A stretch of DNA of 55,111 nucleotides from JBGRQB01 sp041725875 (GCA_041725875.1 JBGRQB010000010.1:1-55111), one strand, 5' to 3'; positions 44,191 to 53,579 are shown, numbered from the stretch's first letter. The notes: generated from the letters alone by a model not told the origin. Translations and numbers: made by a program.

Positions 44191-44439
44191 TCTATCCTCA
44201 TCACATATTTCTGATTCTGAATACAAAAATAAAAAAGAGAAGAAGTTTTTCCAAAAAACGATTAATGAGAACCTGTTTAAGAAAAGTCAAAATATATGAT
44301 AAAACTGGCCGTTCAGGAAAAATCTCCAAAACACAAAATTCGATTTTGGAAACTCCGGGAAAATAATTTATATCGGTAAAAATAATTTATTGCGAAAACA
44401 GGCTCTAAAGTAAGTTTTTGAAAATAATTAATTCTCGGA
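44191..44439. other. Intergenic region between GroES-like and TetR genes
   Basis: No gene is seen. It contains a 12-bp direct repeat with 19-bp period (44360-44371 and 44379-44390), an extra GGAAAC half-site near 44348, and imperfect inverted arms (44267-44278 and 44396-44406). The groES promoter is probably here but no clear boxes stand out. Confidence 0.4.
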
Positions 44440-44509
44440 TGGAAACTGGTATTGACAACTCCAGTTTCCAAACCTATATTGGAAACGAAAATAACAAATT
44501 CAGTTTCCG
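44440..44509 (+). promoter_or_regulatory. TetR operon promoter with overlapping operators
   Basis: TTGACA (44452-44457) and TATATT (44475-44480) with exactly 17 bp between form a near-consensus sigma70 promoter. The -35 box sits inside a perfect 10-bp inverted repeat (TGGAAACTGG 44440-44449 with CCAGTTTCCA 44461-44470). A second GGAAAC/GTTTCC pair (44481-44486, 44503-44508) covers the start region. The layout suggests that the TetR protein encoded just downstream represses its own operon. Confidence 0.75.
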
Positions 44510-44516
44510 GTGAAAA

Positions 44517-45131
44517 ATGGATATAAAAGAAACCATACTAGATAAAGTATCCCAGTTTATAGAAAGGGAAAAAATAATAAAAGTAACAATGGATGATATT
44601 GCTACAGCGCTAAAAATGAGCAAAAAAACCATTTACAAATATTTTGCCAGCAAGGATGAATTAATTCAGGCAATTATCTGGATCAAGATTCAATATCTCA
44701 GAAAAAATATTGAACAGATAACTGCAAAAGATATAAATGCGATTGAAAAGTTTGTTTGTCTGACCGATTTTATTTTACACAAAGGATTAAAGTTTCTGAT
44801 GATATTTTTACATCAAATTGCAGAAATGGGACCGGAGTGGTGGAAAAAAATAGAAGACTTCAGAGGCAAGGTTTTAAGAAAAAATATTTCTCTCATAGTT
44901 GAACAGGGGAAAAAAGAAGGATTGGTTATTGACCGCGAAACAGAAATAATAAGGGGGATTTATATGGCCGCAATTCAGGGAGTTATAAATCCTTCTTACC
45001 TAAAAGGAAGTAAGCTGCCGCCGCGTTTAATAATATCAACAACTATCGAAATTTTGTTTAGAGGAATACTAACTGAAGAAGGTATGAAAATTTATAATAA
45101 ACTAAAAAAGGAAAAGGGAAATGAAGTATAG
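44517..45131 (+). CDS. TetR/AcrR family transcriptional repressor
   Basis: A regulator of 204 aa. The N-terminal helix-turn-helix is KVTMDDIATALKMSKKTIYKYFASKDELI, and the helical C-terminal half would bind an effector. It is the first gene of the exporter operon and overlaps the HlyD gene by 11 bp. In E. coli, CecR (YbiH) plays the same part next to ybhGFSR. The GGAAAC inverted repeats at 44440-44509 are its likely operators. The inducer is unknown. Confidence 0.92.
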   Translation: MDIKETILDKVSQFIEREKIIKVTMDDIATALKMSKKTIYKYFASKDELIQAIIWIKIQYLRKNIEQITAKDINAIEKFVCLTDFILHKGLKFLMIFLHQIAEMGPEWWKKIEDFRGKVLRKNISLIVEQGKKEGLVIDRETEIIRGIYMAAIQGVINPSYLKGSKLPPRLIISTTIEILFRGILTEEGMKIYNKLKKEKGNEV

Positions 45132-46086
45132 GGTTTTATCATTTGCACTCTTCTGTATTATACTAATTGGATGTAATGGAAATTCTGATGAAAATTCGAT
45201 TGAAGAATCAGGAACAATTGAAATAACAAATGCAGTTGTGAGCTCTGAAGCAAATGGCAGAGTTGAGGAAATTTTATTTTCAGAAGGAGATAAAGTAACA
45301 GCAGGTGATACGCTTTTAATAATCGATCACAAACTTTTGGAAATAAAACTTGCACAGGCAACAGCCTTGGAAAAAATTGCAAATGCTGATTATCAGCTTG
45401 CCAAAGAAGGTGCTAGAACAGAAGATAAAAAAACAGCACAAGAGCAATTTAAGAAATCGAAAATAAATTTTGAATCTGCTCAAAAAGATTATGATCGATT
45501 TAAGAATTTGTATGATGAAAGAGCTATTACAAAAAAACAATTTGAAGATATGGAAAGCAGATTTGAAATTGCAAAAACACAATTGGAATCTGCCAGACAA
45601 AATTTAAGAAAGGTGAAAAATATTGTACGACCCGAAGAGCTTTTAAAAGCAGAAGGATTGTATGAGCAAGCTGCGGCAAAAGTTAAGGAAGTCAAAAAAA
45701 ATATTTCAGATTGTTTTGTGATTTCACCTCTAAACGGAACCGCAGTAAGACAATATGTTGAAATTGGTGAAACAGTAAACAGAATGTCGGCACTCCTAAA
45801 AATTTCTGATTTAACAGAAGCTGAAATTGTGATTTATGTATCTGAAACTGATTTGGGAAAAGTTAAACTTAGTCAGCAGGCAGAGATTAAAACAGATACT
45901 TATGAAGATAAAATTTACACCGGAACAGTAACGTACATTTCACCTGAAGCTGAATTTACTCCGAAAAATATCCAGACAAAAGATGAAAGAGTGAAATTAG
46001 TTTTTGCTGTTAAAATTACTGTTGATAATGATCACCAGGAGTTAAAAGCAGGAATGCCGGCAGACGCAATAATAAAAGTAAATTAA
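45121..46086 (+). CDS. HlyD-family periplasmic adaptor lipoprotein
   Basis: A membrane-fusion protein of 321 aa with signal and lipobox LIGC (C18). A biotinyl-lipoyl half (ANGRVEEILFSEGDKVTAGDTLL) is followed by a long coiled-coil hairpin (about 70-200), the second lipoyl half (NGTAVRQYVEIGETV) and a beta-barrel (EAEIVIYVSETDLG). It corresponds to YbhG and would link the ABC exporter to TolC. It overlaps tetR by 11 bp, and the ATPase gene follows after 1 bp. Confidence 0.92.
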   Translation: MKYRVLSFALFCIILIGCNGNSDENSIEESGTIEITNAVVSSEANGRVEEILFSEGDKVTAGDTLLIIDHKLLEIKLAQATALEKIANADYQLAKEGARTEDKKTAQEQFKKSKINFESAQKDYDRFKNLYDERAITKKQFEDMESRFEIAKTQLESARQNLRKVKNIVRPEELLKAEGLYEQAAAKVKEVKKNISDCFVISPLNGTAVRQYVEIGETVNRMSALLKISDLTEAEIVIYVSETDLGKVKLSQQAEIKTDTYEDKIYTGTVTYISPEAEFTPKNIQTKDERVKLVFAVKITVDNDHQELKAGMPADAIIKVN

Positions 46087-46087
46087 T

Positions 46088-47008
46088 ATGACTAACATAA
46101 TTGAAATAGAAAAACTCAAACATTCGTACGAAGAAGTTAAAGCAGTAGATGAAGTTTCTTTTTGCGTAAAGAAAAATGAAATGTTCGGATTAGTAGGTCC
46201 TGACGGCGCAGGAAAAACAACAATCATCAGAATATTATGCGGGCTGCTGAATTCTTCATCAGGTGAAGCAAAACTGTTTTCGAAAAATATAAATGATGAT
46301 AAAAAAAATATTCAGAACAGAATTGGTTATCTGAGTCAAAAGTTTAGTTTGTATGGTGATCTTACAATTGATGAAAATATTGAGTTTTTTGCTGACATCC
46401 ACAATGTGAAAAATTTTGAATCGAGAAGAGATGAACTTTTGAAATTTACGCGGTTAATAAAATTTCGTAGAAGATTGGCTGATAAACTTTCCGGTGGAAT
46501 GAAACAAAAACTTGCACTTGCCTGTGCATTAATTCACGAACCGGAAATTATCTTTCTTGATGAACCAACAACCGGTGTTGATCCGGTTTCGCGCAGGGAT
46601 TTTTGGAAGATCTTATCTGAATTAATCAAGGGTGGGTTAACAGTCTTTATGACAACCCCTTATCTTGACGAAGCAGAAAGGTGTAACAGAGTTGCTTTGA
46701 TGAACGAAGGGAAAATTATTGCACTCGACACGCCTGTGGGGATTAAAAAATCTATAAATAAAAAAATCCTCGAACTCGTATGTGCTCCGGTTCGCCTGGC
46801 AAATAAAATAATTTCAGAAAAGCTAAATTATGATATACAAATGTTCGGTGACAGGTTAAACATTGTGATTGATGATTATGAAATTGACATAAAAAAAATT
46901 GAATCTTCTCTGGCAAATAGTGAAGTCAGAATATTAAATAAAAGAGAAATTACTCCCTCTCTTGAAAATGTATTTATCCATTTAATTAAAAATCAGGCAG
47001 AAAAATGA
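46088..47008 (+). CDS. ABC transporter ATPase (YbhF N-half type)
   Basis: An ABC ATPase of 306 aa. Walker A is GPDGAGKTT (37-45), signature LSGGM (134-138), Walker B IIFLDEP (154-160). The H-loop histidine is replaced by proline (P191 in MTTPYLDEAE). The GPDGAGKTT form and missing His match the first half of YbhF. It likely pairs with the second ATPase encoded at 48320. It overlaps the tolC gene by 4 bases. The second half carries a regulatory extension like that of multidrug ABC-2 ATPases. Confidence 0.92.
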   Translation: MTNIIEIEKLKHSYEEVKAVDEVSFCVKKNEMFGLVGPDGAGKTTIIRILCGLLNSSSGEAKLFSKNINDDKKNIQNRIGYLSQKFSLYGDLTIDENIEFFADIHNVKNFESRRDELLKFTRLIKFRRRLADKLSGGMKQKLALACALIHEPEIIFLDEPTTGVDPVSRRDFWKILSELIKGGLTVFMTTPYLDEAERCNRVALMNEGKIIALDTPVGIKKSINKKILELVCAPVRLANKIISEKLNYDIQMFGDRLNIVIDDYEIDIKKIESSLANSEVRILNKREITPSLENVFIHLIKNQAEK

Positions 47009-48318
47009 AAAAGATATTTTGCTTATTGCTGATTATATCAAGTGTTACTTGGGCACAAAATAAAATATATACTTTGGAAGAAAGTTTGTTGACCGGTTTG
47101 AAAAATAATGACTTAATGAAAATTTCAGAATCGAAAATGAGGGAAACAGAATTTCTTTACAAAGCACAAAAAAAAGAATTGCTTCCAAAATTAAAACTAA
47201 CAGCCGGATATACAAGATTCAGTGATGTTGATCCTTTTGAAGTTAGCGTTCCTTTTTCACCAACTCCCATAAAAATTCAGGATGCACTTTTAAATCAATA
47301 TACTTTGGGTGCAACTGTTACACAGCCGCTCTTTACAGGGTTTAGATTGTCATCGGGAGTTAATATTGCAAATTACAACAGAAAGATATATGAAGTTGAA
47401 AACAAAGAAACAGCTAATCAGGTTTCACTTAATATAATCAAAAGCTATTGGGAATTTGCAAAAATTAAATTGATAAACATCTTGCTGGAAAAGCGTTTAA
47501 CTTCTGTTCAAAATCATGTTAAAGATTCAAAAGTTTATTTACAAAACGGGTTGATTACAAAAAATGAACTTTTAAAGTTGCAGGTTTTAGAATCTGATAC
47601 AAAAATTAAACTGCTGGAAGCAAAAGACAAAATAGAACTTGCGAGAATGAATTTTAACAAAGCTATTGGAATTAATCTAGATGCAGAAAGTGAAATTGAA
47701 AGTGAAATTTTTTCTGTCACGGAAAAACCAGAGAACTTCAAAACTTATCTGGCAGAAGCATTTAAAAACAGAAATGAAATTAAAACAACTGATTTGAATT
47801 TACTTTCTGCAAAAGAGAAAATAAAAATGACTGAAGCTTCATATTATCCGCAAGTGAGTCTGTTTGCAACAGTTAATTATAATAATCCAAATCAACGTTA
47901 TATGCCTTTAAAAGATGAATTTAATGAATCCTGGGCAGCCGGAGTTTCATTGAACTGGGAGCTTTGGAATTGGGGACAGACATCTGATAAAAAGCAGCAG
48001 ACAAAAGAAAGGTTTTATCAGTTAAGTGTGAGTAAAAAATTAGTGCAGGAAAAGATTGAAGTAGAAGTTTATAAAAATTATCTGGATCTGATAACAATTG
48101 AAAAGCAAATAAAAAATATAGAGCTGATGAAAACTCAGACAAAAGAAAATCTTCGAATTTCAAAAAAGAAATATTCAGAACATCTTATTACAGGAAGTGA
48201 TCTTGTTGATGCTGAAACAGATTTTCTTGAAGCAGAAATTAAATTGGCAAAAATTAAAATGGACAGACAGATTTTACAAGAAGTATTTAAGAAATCATTG
48301 GGAAGAAAATTATACTAA
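47005..48318 (+). CDS. TolC family outer-membrane efflux protein
   Basis: An outer-membrane channel of 437 aa with a signal peptide (ends TWA). Two OEP repeats hold the coiled-coil helices, and beta-strand segments (LKLTAGYTRFSDVD, SLFATVNYNNPN) form the barrel. Being inside the operon, it provides a dedicated exit duct for the HlyD/ABC pump. The second ATPase gene begins 1 base after its stop. Confidence 0.93.
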   Translation: MKKIFCLLLIISSVTWAQNKIYTLEESLLTGLKNNDLMKISESKMRETEFLYKAQKKELLPKLKLTAGYTRFSDVDPFEVSVPFSPTPIKIQDALLNQYTLGATVTQPLFTGFRLSSGVNIANYNRKIYEVENKETANQVSLNIIKSYWEFAKIKLINILLEKRLTSVQNHVKDSKVYLQNGLITKNELLKLQVLESDTKIKLLEAKDKIELARMNFNKAIGINLDAESEIESEIFSVTEKPENFKTYLAEAFKNRNEIKTTDLNLLSAKEKIKMTEASYYPQVSLFATVNYNNPNQRYMPLKDEFNESWAAGVSLNWELWNWGQTSDKKQQTKERFYQLSVSKKLVQEKIEVEVYKNYLDLITIEKQIKNIELMKTQTKENLRISKKKYSEHLITGSDLVDAETDFLEAEIKLAKIKMDRQILQEVFKKSLGRKLY

Positions 48319-48319
48319 A

Positions 48320-49237
48320 ATGTATTCAATAGAAGTAAAAAAACTGACGAAAAAATTTGGTGATTTCACCTCGGTAAATCAAGTTTCATTTAATGTGAAA
48401 AAAGGTGAAATATTTGGTTTTCTAGGAGCCAATGGTGCAGGGAAATCAACAACTATAAAAATGTTGTGTGGAATTCTTGAGCCTTCTGACGGAGACGCAT
48501 TGGTTGCAGGATTCAGTATAAAAACTGAGCCTGATAAAGTAAAACAAAATATCGGATATATGTCACAGCGATTCTCTCTTTATAATGATCTCACAGTTGA
48601 AGAAAATATAAATTTCTTCGGCGGAGTATATGGCTTAAGTGATAAACTTTTGCAGGAAAGAAAGGAATGGGCATTGGAGATCTCCAATCTGAAAGGCAAA
48701 GAAAATATTTTAACAGGAGCTTTGCCCGGTGGAATAAAACAGCGACTTGCACTCGGAACCGCAGTTATACATAAACCTGATATTGTTTTTCTTGATGAAC
48801 CAACAAGTGGTGTTGATCCGATTGAAAGAAGAAATTTCTGGGAATTGATAAATAAATTATCTTCCGAAGGAACAACGGTTTTTGTTACAACACATTACCT
48901 GGAAGAAGCGGAGTTTTGCAACAACATAATTTTGATAGAAGCAGGAAAGCTTGTGGCAGAGGGAAATCCGAAAGAATTAAAAGAGAAGTATCTGACTGAT
49001 AAAATCTTAAACATAGAATGCACAAATGCTATGGAGACAATTAAGATTTTAGAAAAAGAAAAATTCACAAAAGAGATTTCAATTTTTGGAAATGATATTC
49101 ACCTTGCTACGGATTTAAAAGAAAACGCTGAAGCAGAAATTACAAATGCGTTAAAACGCAACGGCATAAAGATATCAAAGATAGAAGAGATTGTTCCGAC
49201 ATTGGAAGATGTTTTTATAAAACTGATGGAAAATTAA
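48320..49237 (+). CDS. ABC transporter ATPase (YbhF C-half type)
   Basis: An ABC ATPase of 305 aa. I chose ATG 48320, directly after the tolC stop; the open frame runs back to 48197 inside tolC but that extension is not plausible. Walker A is GANGAGKST (36-44), Walker B IVFLDEP, and the H-loop His is present (H192 in TTHYLEEAE). The signature is altered to LPGG (135-138, P136 instead of Ser). This is the mirror of the first ATPase, whose signature is normal and whose H-loop is lost. In a heterodimer only one composite site would be complete. Confidence 0.93.
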   Translation: MYSIEVKKLTKKFGDFTSVNQVSFNVKKGEIFGFLGANGAGKSTTIKMLCGILEPSDGDALVAGFSIKTEPDKVKQNIGYMSQRFSLYNDLTVEENINFFGGVYGLSDKLLQERKEWALEISNLKGKENILTGALPGGIKQRLALGTAVIHKPDIVFLDEPTSGVDPIERRNFWELINKLSSEGTTVFVTTHYLEEAEFCNNIILIEAGKLVAEGNPKELKEKYLTDKILNIECTNAMETIKILEKEKFTKEISIFGNDIHLATDLKENAEAEITNALKRNGIKISKIEEIVPTLEDVFIKLMEN

Positions 49238-49259
49238 TAATAAACTTTTTGAGTCTGGA

Positions 49260-50393
49260 ATGTTTAACAGAATTAAAGCAATAGCAAAAAAAGAACTAAA
49301 GCAATTATCGCGCGATACAAGAATGTTGTTCGTAATATTTTTCTTTCCGGTTTTTTTGCTTGTCGTGTTTGGTTACGCAATAAACTTTGATGTGAAAAAT
49401 ATTTTGCTTGCTGTCTATGATCAGGAGCAAAGTGAAATGAGTGGTGAACTTGTTAAGCTTATAAACAGTAATGAATATTTTACAATAAATAATGTGATAA
49501 AAAAAGATTCTGAAATTAAAGAGATTCTCGATCAAAAAAAATCTCAGGTAGTGTTAGTTATTCCAAAAGATTTTTCAAGAAGTTTGTATGACAAAGAGCG
49601 CAAAGCAAAAATTCAGGTTCTTGTTGACGGGGTTGACGGAAACACTGCCTCAATTATTTCAAAATATTTTCAGGGGATAACTTCAAAATTTAATGAAGAA
49701 ACGGGAAAGGAAATATTATTAAAAAAAGGAATCAGAAAAAAACTGCCGATCGATTTTCAACCTACAATCTGGTATAATCCTTCTCTTGATACAACCAAAT
49801 ATATGATTCCCGGATTGATCGCAATGATATTAATTATCACTTCGGTAATAAGTATTTCATTATCGCTGGTTAAGGAAAAAGAAAGGGGAACCACCGAGCA
49901 ATTAAATGTATCCTCCTTATCAGTTTTGGAGTTACTGATAGGGAAATCATTTCCTTATATATTGATCTCAATAATAGATGCCGTGTTTGTTCTTATTGCC
50001 GGATTTGTTTTGTTTGATCTGACAATAGCGGGAAGTATTTTTATGCTCTCATTAAGCACTTTAATTTTTATTCTGGCGTCTATCAGTCTGGGAATTTTTA
50101 TTTCTGTTGTTGCCGATTCCCAGCAGGTAGCTTTTATAATGTCAACATTTGCAACCCTGCTTCCCTCAGTGATTTTATCTGGATTTATTTTTCCTATAGA
50201 AAGTATGCCGCCGATTGTTCAACTCTTAACCAATATTACGCCTGCAAAATTTTTTATTGAAATAGAGCGTAACATAATTTTAAAGGGAGTCGGGATAAAT
50301 ATATTTTGGGATCAAATAGTTTATTTGATTCTCTTTATGTTTTTCTTTTTGCTCCTGTCAGTTATAATTGGCAGAAAAAAAGAGGCTCATTAA
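49260..50393 (+). CDS. ABC-2 type permease (YbhS-like)
   Basis: A permease of 377 aa. One N-terminal helix (about 21-42) precedes a large periplasmic domain (about 45-175), and five more helices follow in the last half. Family segments KELKQLSRDTRMLF, FFPVFLLVVFGYAINFDV and PSVILSGFIFPIESMPP are seen. A CTGGA site precedes the ATG. The next gene begins with no intervening base and is a paralog, so the two should form the heterodimeric membrane part. Confidence 0.93.
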   Translation: MFNRIKAIAKKELKQLSRDTRMLFVIFFFPVFLLVVFGYAINFDVKNILLAVYDQEQSEMSGELVKLINSNEYFTINNVIKKDSEIKEILDQKKSQVVLVIPKDFSRSLYDKERKAKIQVLVDGVDGNTASIISKYFQGITSKFNEETGKEILLKKGIRKKLPIDFQPTIWYNPSLDTTKYMIPGLIAMILIITSVISISLSLVKEKERGTTEQLNVSSLSVLELLIGKSFPYILISIIDAVFVLIAGFVLFDLTIAGSIFMLSLSTLIFILASISLGIFISVVADSQQVAFIMSTFATLLPSVILSGFIFPIESMPPIVQLLTNITPAKFFIEIERNIILKGVGINIFWDQIVYLILFMFFFLLLSVIIGRKKEAH

Positions 50394-51524
50394 ATGAAAA
50401 CAATTGCACATATAGTAAAGAAAGAATTTCTTCAATTCAAACGTGATCCGAAAATGTTTGCAATGATTATAATTGCCCCCATAATACAATTAATCTTCTT
50501 AGGTTACGCAGCCAACCTCGATGTTGAGACAGTGAAGCTCGCATTTTTTGATCAGGATAAAACGGAAACAAGCAGAGCGTTAATAAGAAAATATGAAGCT
50601 ACGGGATACATTGTTGCAGAGCATTATATTGATAACTATGATGATGCGGAGGAGTTGTTAAACAAAGGTGAAGTGATTGGAGTAATTGTTATTCCAGTCG
50701 ATTTTGAAAAACGAATTGAAAGAAATGAAACAGTTGCCGTACAGGGGTTGTTTGACGGAACCGACGGAAACACTACCTCCATTTCTGCCGGTTATGTGGC
50801 AAGTACTACAGGCTCTTTTTCATTCGATCTTGTAAATGATTTTATAAATAAAAACGGAAAAGAGTTAAACACAACCGGCAATCTGGAAGCAGAGATAAGA
50901 GTCTGGTACAATCCGGAATTAAAATCGCGTGTGTTTATGGTTCCCGGTATAGTTGGTTTGTTGTTAATGATAATCACTCTGGTTCTTACCTCGCTTGCAG
51001 TTGTAAAGGAGAAAGAAATTGGAACGCTGGAACAGCTTATTGTTACGCCAATAAAACCAATTCAGTTATTGATTGGTAAACTTGTTCCCTTTGGAATCTT
51101 AGGATTTGTCTCAGTTCTGGTAGTGCTCCTGGCAATGTATTTAATTTTTGGAATAGCTGTAAGAGGGAATATTATCTTTCTGCTATTTGCATCGTTGCTT
51201 TTTATTTTTTCTACTTTAGGACTCGGATTATTTGTCTCCACAATTTCAAAAACTCAGCAGCAGGCAATGATGCTGGCAATTTTTGCCGGAATGATGCCAA
51301 TGGTTTATTTTTCCGGATTTGCATTTCCTTTGGAAAATATGCCGGAGATAATTCAGAAGTTAGCATATATAATTCCACTCAAATATTTTATTACAATTAT
51401 CAGAGGTGTGATTCTAAAAGGAATTGGTTTTACCGAGTTGTGGTTTGACTTAATGATGCTTGTAATAATAGGTTTTTCAATTCTTTTTATAAGCTCAATG
51501 CGTTTCAGTAAAAAACTGGATTAG
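50394..51524 (+). CDS. ABC-2 type permease (YbhR-like)
   Basis: A permease of 376 aa, paralogous to the one upstream: KEFLQFKRDPKMFAMII, PIIQLIFLGYAANLDV, a periplasmic domain with GTDGNTTSISAGYV, then helices with KEIGTLEQLIVTPI and VYFSGFAFPLENMPE. It is the last gene of the TetR-HlyD-ATPase-TolC-ATPase-permease-permease exporter operon. Substrate unknown; E. coli YbhFSR exports Na+ and some drugs. Confidence 0.93.
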   Translation: MKTIAHIVKKEFLQFKRDPKMFAMIIIAPIIQLIFLGYAANLDVETVKLAFFDQDKTETSRALIRKYEATGYIVAEHYIDNYDDAEELLNKGEVIGVIVIPVDFEKRIERNETVAVQGLFDGTDGNTTSISAGYVASTTGSFSFDLVNDFINKNGKELNTTGNLEAEIRVWYNPELKSRVFMVPGIVGLLLMIITLVLTSLAVVKEKEIGTLEQLIVTPIKPIQLLIGKLVPFGILGFVSVLVVLLAMYLIFGIAVRGNIIFLLFASLLFIFSTLGLGLFVSTISKTQQQAMMLAIFAGMMPMVYFSGFAFPLENMPEIIQKLAYIIPLKYFITIIRGVILKGIGFTELWFDLMMLVIIGFSILFISSMRFSKKLD

Positions 51525-51615
51525 CAGAAGAGAAAACATCGAAATAAATACATTAGCACTTATATAATTATTAATCTTTTTCTCTTGAATTTCATCATTT
51601 ATCTTGTGATTTTTG

Positions 51616-51637
51616 AAGCACTATTTTGGTTTATAAT
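51616..51637 (+). promoter_or_regulatory. Candidate promoter of the formiminotransferase gene
   Basis: A consensus TATAAT (51632-51637) sits 21 bases before the ATG. The upstream -35 is weak and its exact place is uncertain. Confidence 0.35.
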
Positions 51638-51658
51638 TTTAATTACAGAGGAGATAAA

Positions 51659-53488
51659 ATGCAGAAATTAGTGGAATGCGTTCCTAATTTTTCGGAAGGC
51701 GTTGATATGTCTGTGATCAAGCAGATAACTGATGAAGTTGAAAAAATTGATGGTGTAAAACTTCTGGATGTTGATGCCGGTGCTGATATGAACAGAACAG
51801 TTGTTACATTTGTTGGAAGTCCGGAAGGTGTTAAAGAAGCTGCTTTTCAGGCAATTAAAAAAGCTCAGGATTTGATTGATATGACAAAGCACAAAGGTTC
51901 ACATCCGAGAATGGGTGCAACTGATGTTTGTCCATTTATTCCTGTTAGCGGCGTATCTGTTGAAGAATGTATTGAAATTTCCAAGGAAGTTGGTAAAAGA
52001 GTTGGCGAAGAATTAAATATCCCGATTTACCTTTATGAAAAATCAGCTCAGAAACCGGAAAGAGAAAACCTTGCTGTTATCAGAAAAGGTGAGTATGAAG
52101 GTTTTGCTGAAAAAATGAAAAATCCTGAATGGGCTCCTGATTTTGGTCCAAAAGAATTTAATGCAAAATCTGGCGCAACGGTAATGGGTGTAAGAGAATT
52201 TTTAATTGCTTACAACATTACATTAAATACAAGAGAAGAAAAGCACGCAACTGATATAGCTTTTGAATTGAGAGAAAAAGGACGTTCAGCAAGAAAACAA
52301 ATTAATTCTCCGTTCTACTTTAAAGGTACAGATATCCTGAAATATAAAGAAGGTAGTTATCCAAGCGGTTCTTGTGATTTTGTTGGGAAAACTATTGAAG
52401 AAACAATTGAATATTGCAAAGAAAAACATAATTATGATTTAGCTGAATTGCTAAAAGAAAATGGAATTGATCCGAAGAAACCGGAAGGTCAGTCAGTTAA
52501 AAAACCTGGTTTATTTAAAAACTGTAAAGCTATCGGGTGGATGGTTCCTGAGTTTGACAGAGCACAGATTTCAATTAACTTAACAAACTATAATGTAACT
52601 TCAATGCACCACGTTCTTGAAGCTGCAAGAGAATTAGCTGCTGCAAGAGGTTTGATTGTAACAGGAAGTGAAATTGTTGGTTTGGTTCCATTCCCGGCAT
52701 TACTTGAAACAGGAAAGTATTATCTTGCTAAGCAAGAAAGATCTACAGGTATTCCTGTAATGGATATTTTAAACACTGCTGTTCAGTCATTAGGATTGAG
52801 TGATGTAAGTGAATTTAAAATTGAAGAAAGAGTTTTAGGTCTGCCGAAAAATGTTGAAACAGCTCTTGTTGAAATGACTGTAACTGATTTTGTTGATGAA
52901 GTATCAAGAGAAAGCCCTGCTCCTGGCGGTGGTTCAATTGCTGCGCTTGCAGGTTCATTGGGAGCCGGATTATCATCAATGGTTGCAAACCTTACCTGCG
53001 ATATCCGCGGCAGTGAAAAGGTTGATGAAATGTTAAGAGAAGCAGCTGTAAAATGTCAGGATGCGAAAAATATTCTTGTAAAAGCTATTGACGAAGATAC
53101 AGATGCATTTAACGATTATATGGCAGCAATGAGATTGCCAAAGAAAACAGAAGAAGAAAAAACAGTAAGATTTGAAGCTATGCAGGCCGGATTGAAAAAG
53201 GCTGTATTGGTTCCTTTGGAAACAGCAAAACAATCTATGGCAGCGTTAAAGATAGCAGAAGCAGTTGCTAAAAACGGTAACCCTAACTCCATTACAGATG
53301 TTGGTGTTGGTGCTAACAGTGCTTACGTTGGTGTTATAGGGGGTATTTACAATGTGTTGATTAACCTTAAAGATATTAAGGATGAAAAATTTGTTTCTGA
53401 AATGAAAGACACTTGTAAAAACCTTAAAGCTGAAGCTCAGGCAGAATTAAATAAAGTGCTTGAGTATGTAGAAGGTAAATTGTGGTAA
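51659..53488 (+). CDS. ftcD: Glutamate formimidoyltransferase / formimido-THF cyclodeaminase fusion
   Basis: A bifunctional enzyme of 609 aa. I chose ATG 51659, with AGAGGAG at 51647-51653; an in-frame GTG at 51626 lies before the ribosome site. The N-terminal formiminotransferase (about 1-330: LVECVPNFSEG, HKGSHPRMGATDVCPF) moves a formimino group from formiminoglutamate to tetrahydrofolate. The C-terminal cyclodeaminase (about 400-609: DEVSRESPAPGGGSIAA, VGANSAYVG) releases ammonia and gives methenyl-THF. It fits histidine breakdown, but no other hut gene is in the window. It stands alone with its own terminator. Confidence 0.95.
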   Translation: MQKLVECVPNFSEGVDMSVIKQITDEVEKIDGVKLLDVDAGADMNRTVVTFVGSPEGVKEAAFQAIKKAQDLIDMTKHKGSHPRMGATDVCPFIPVSGVSVEECIEISKEVGKRVGEELNIPIYLYEKSAQKPERENLAVIRKGEYEGFAEKMKNPEWAPDFGPKEFNAKSGATVMGVREFLIAYNITLNTREEKHATDIAFELREKGRSARKQINSPFYFKGTDILKYKEGSYPSGSCDFVGKTIEETIEYCKEKHNYDLAELLKENGIDPKKPEGQSVKKPGLFKNCKAIGWMVPEFDRAQISINLTNYNVTSMHHVLEAARELAAARGLIVTGSEIVGLVPFPALLETGKYYLAKQERSTGIPVMDILNTAVQSLGLSDVSEFKIEERVLGLPKNVETALVEMTVTDFVDEVSRESPAPGGGSIAALAGSLGAGLSSMVANLTCDIRGSEKVDEMLREAAVKCQDAKNILVKAIDEDTDAFNDYMAAMRLPKKTEEEKTVRFEAMQAGLKKAVLVPLETAKQSMAALKIAEAVAKNGNPNSITDVGVGANSAYVGVIGGIYNVLINLKDIKDEKFVSEMKDTCKNLKAEAQAELNKVLEYVEGKLW

Positions 53489-53512
53489 TTATATTACACA
53501 GATAAATTTAAG

Positions 53513-53535
53513 CCCCGGTTTTGCCGGGGTTTTTT
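53513..53535 (+). terminator. Intrinsic terminator of the formiminotransferase gene
   Basis: A GC-rich 6-bp stem CCCCGG/CCGGGG (53513-53518 with 53524-53529) followed by six T residues. Confidence 0.88.
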
Positions 53536-53540
53536 GTTTT

Positions 53541-53579
53541 AAAAAGACAAAAAGAACCCTGCCGGGGAAGACAGGGTTC
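53541..53579 (-). terminator. Minus-strand terminator of the PilM-like operon
   Basis: A perfect 8-bp inverted repeat (53554-53561 with 53572-53579), with a T-rich tail on the minus strand. It is back-to-back with the plus-strand terminator. It lies some 215 bp after the end of the PilM-like gene. Confidence 0.65.

Noticed and set aside
44172..44366. A 64-codon plus-strand frame upstream of tetR
   Set aside because: It overlaps the GroES-like gene antisense, has no ribosome site, a random-looking Lys/Arg-rich composition, and ends in the operator region.
44267..44406. Miniature transposon (MITE) suggested by inverted arms
   Set aside because: The arms are short and imperfect, and no target-site duplication is visible.
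48197..48319. N-terminal extension of the second ATPase
   Set aside because: It overlaps tolC in another frame; the ATG at 48320 directly after the tolC stop gives the normal ABC N-terminus.
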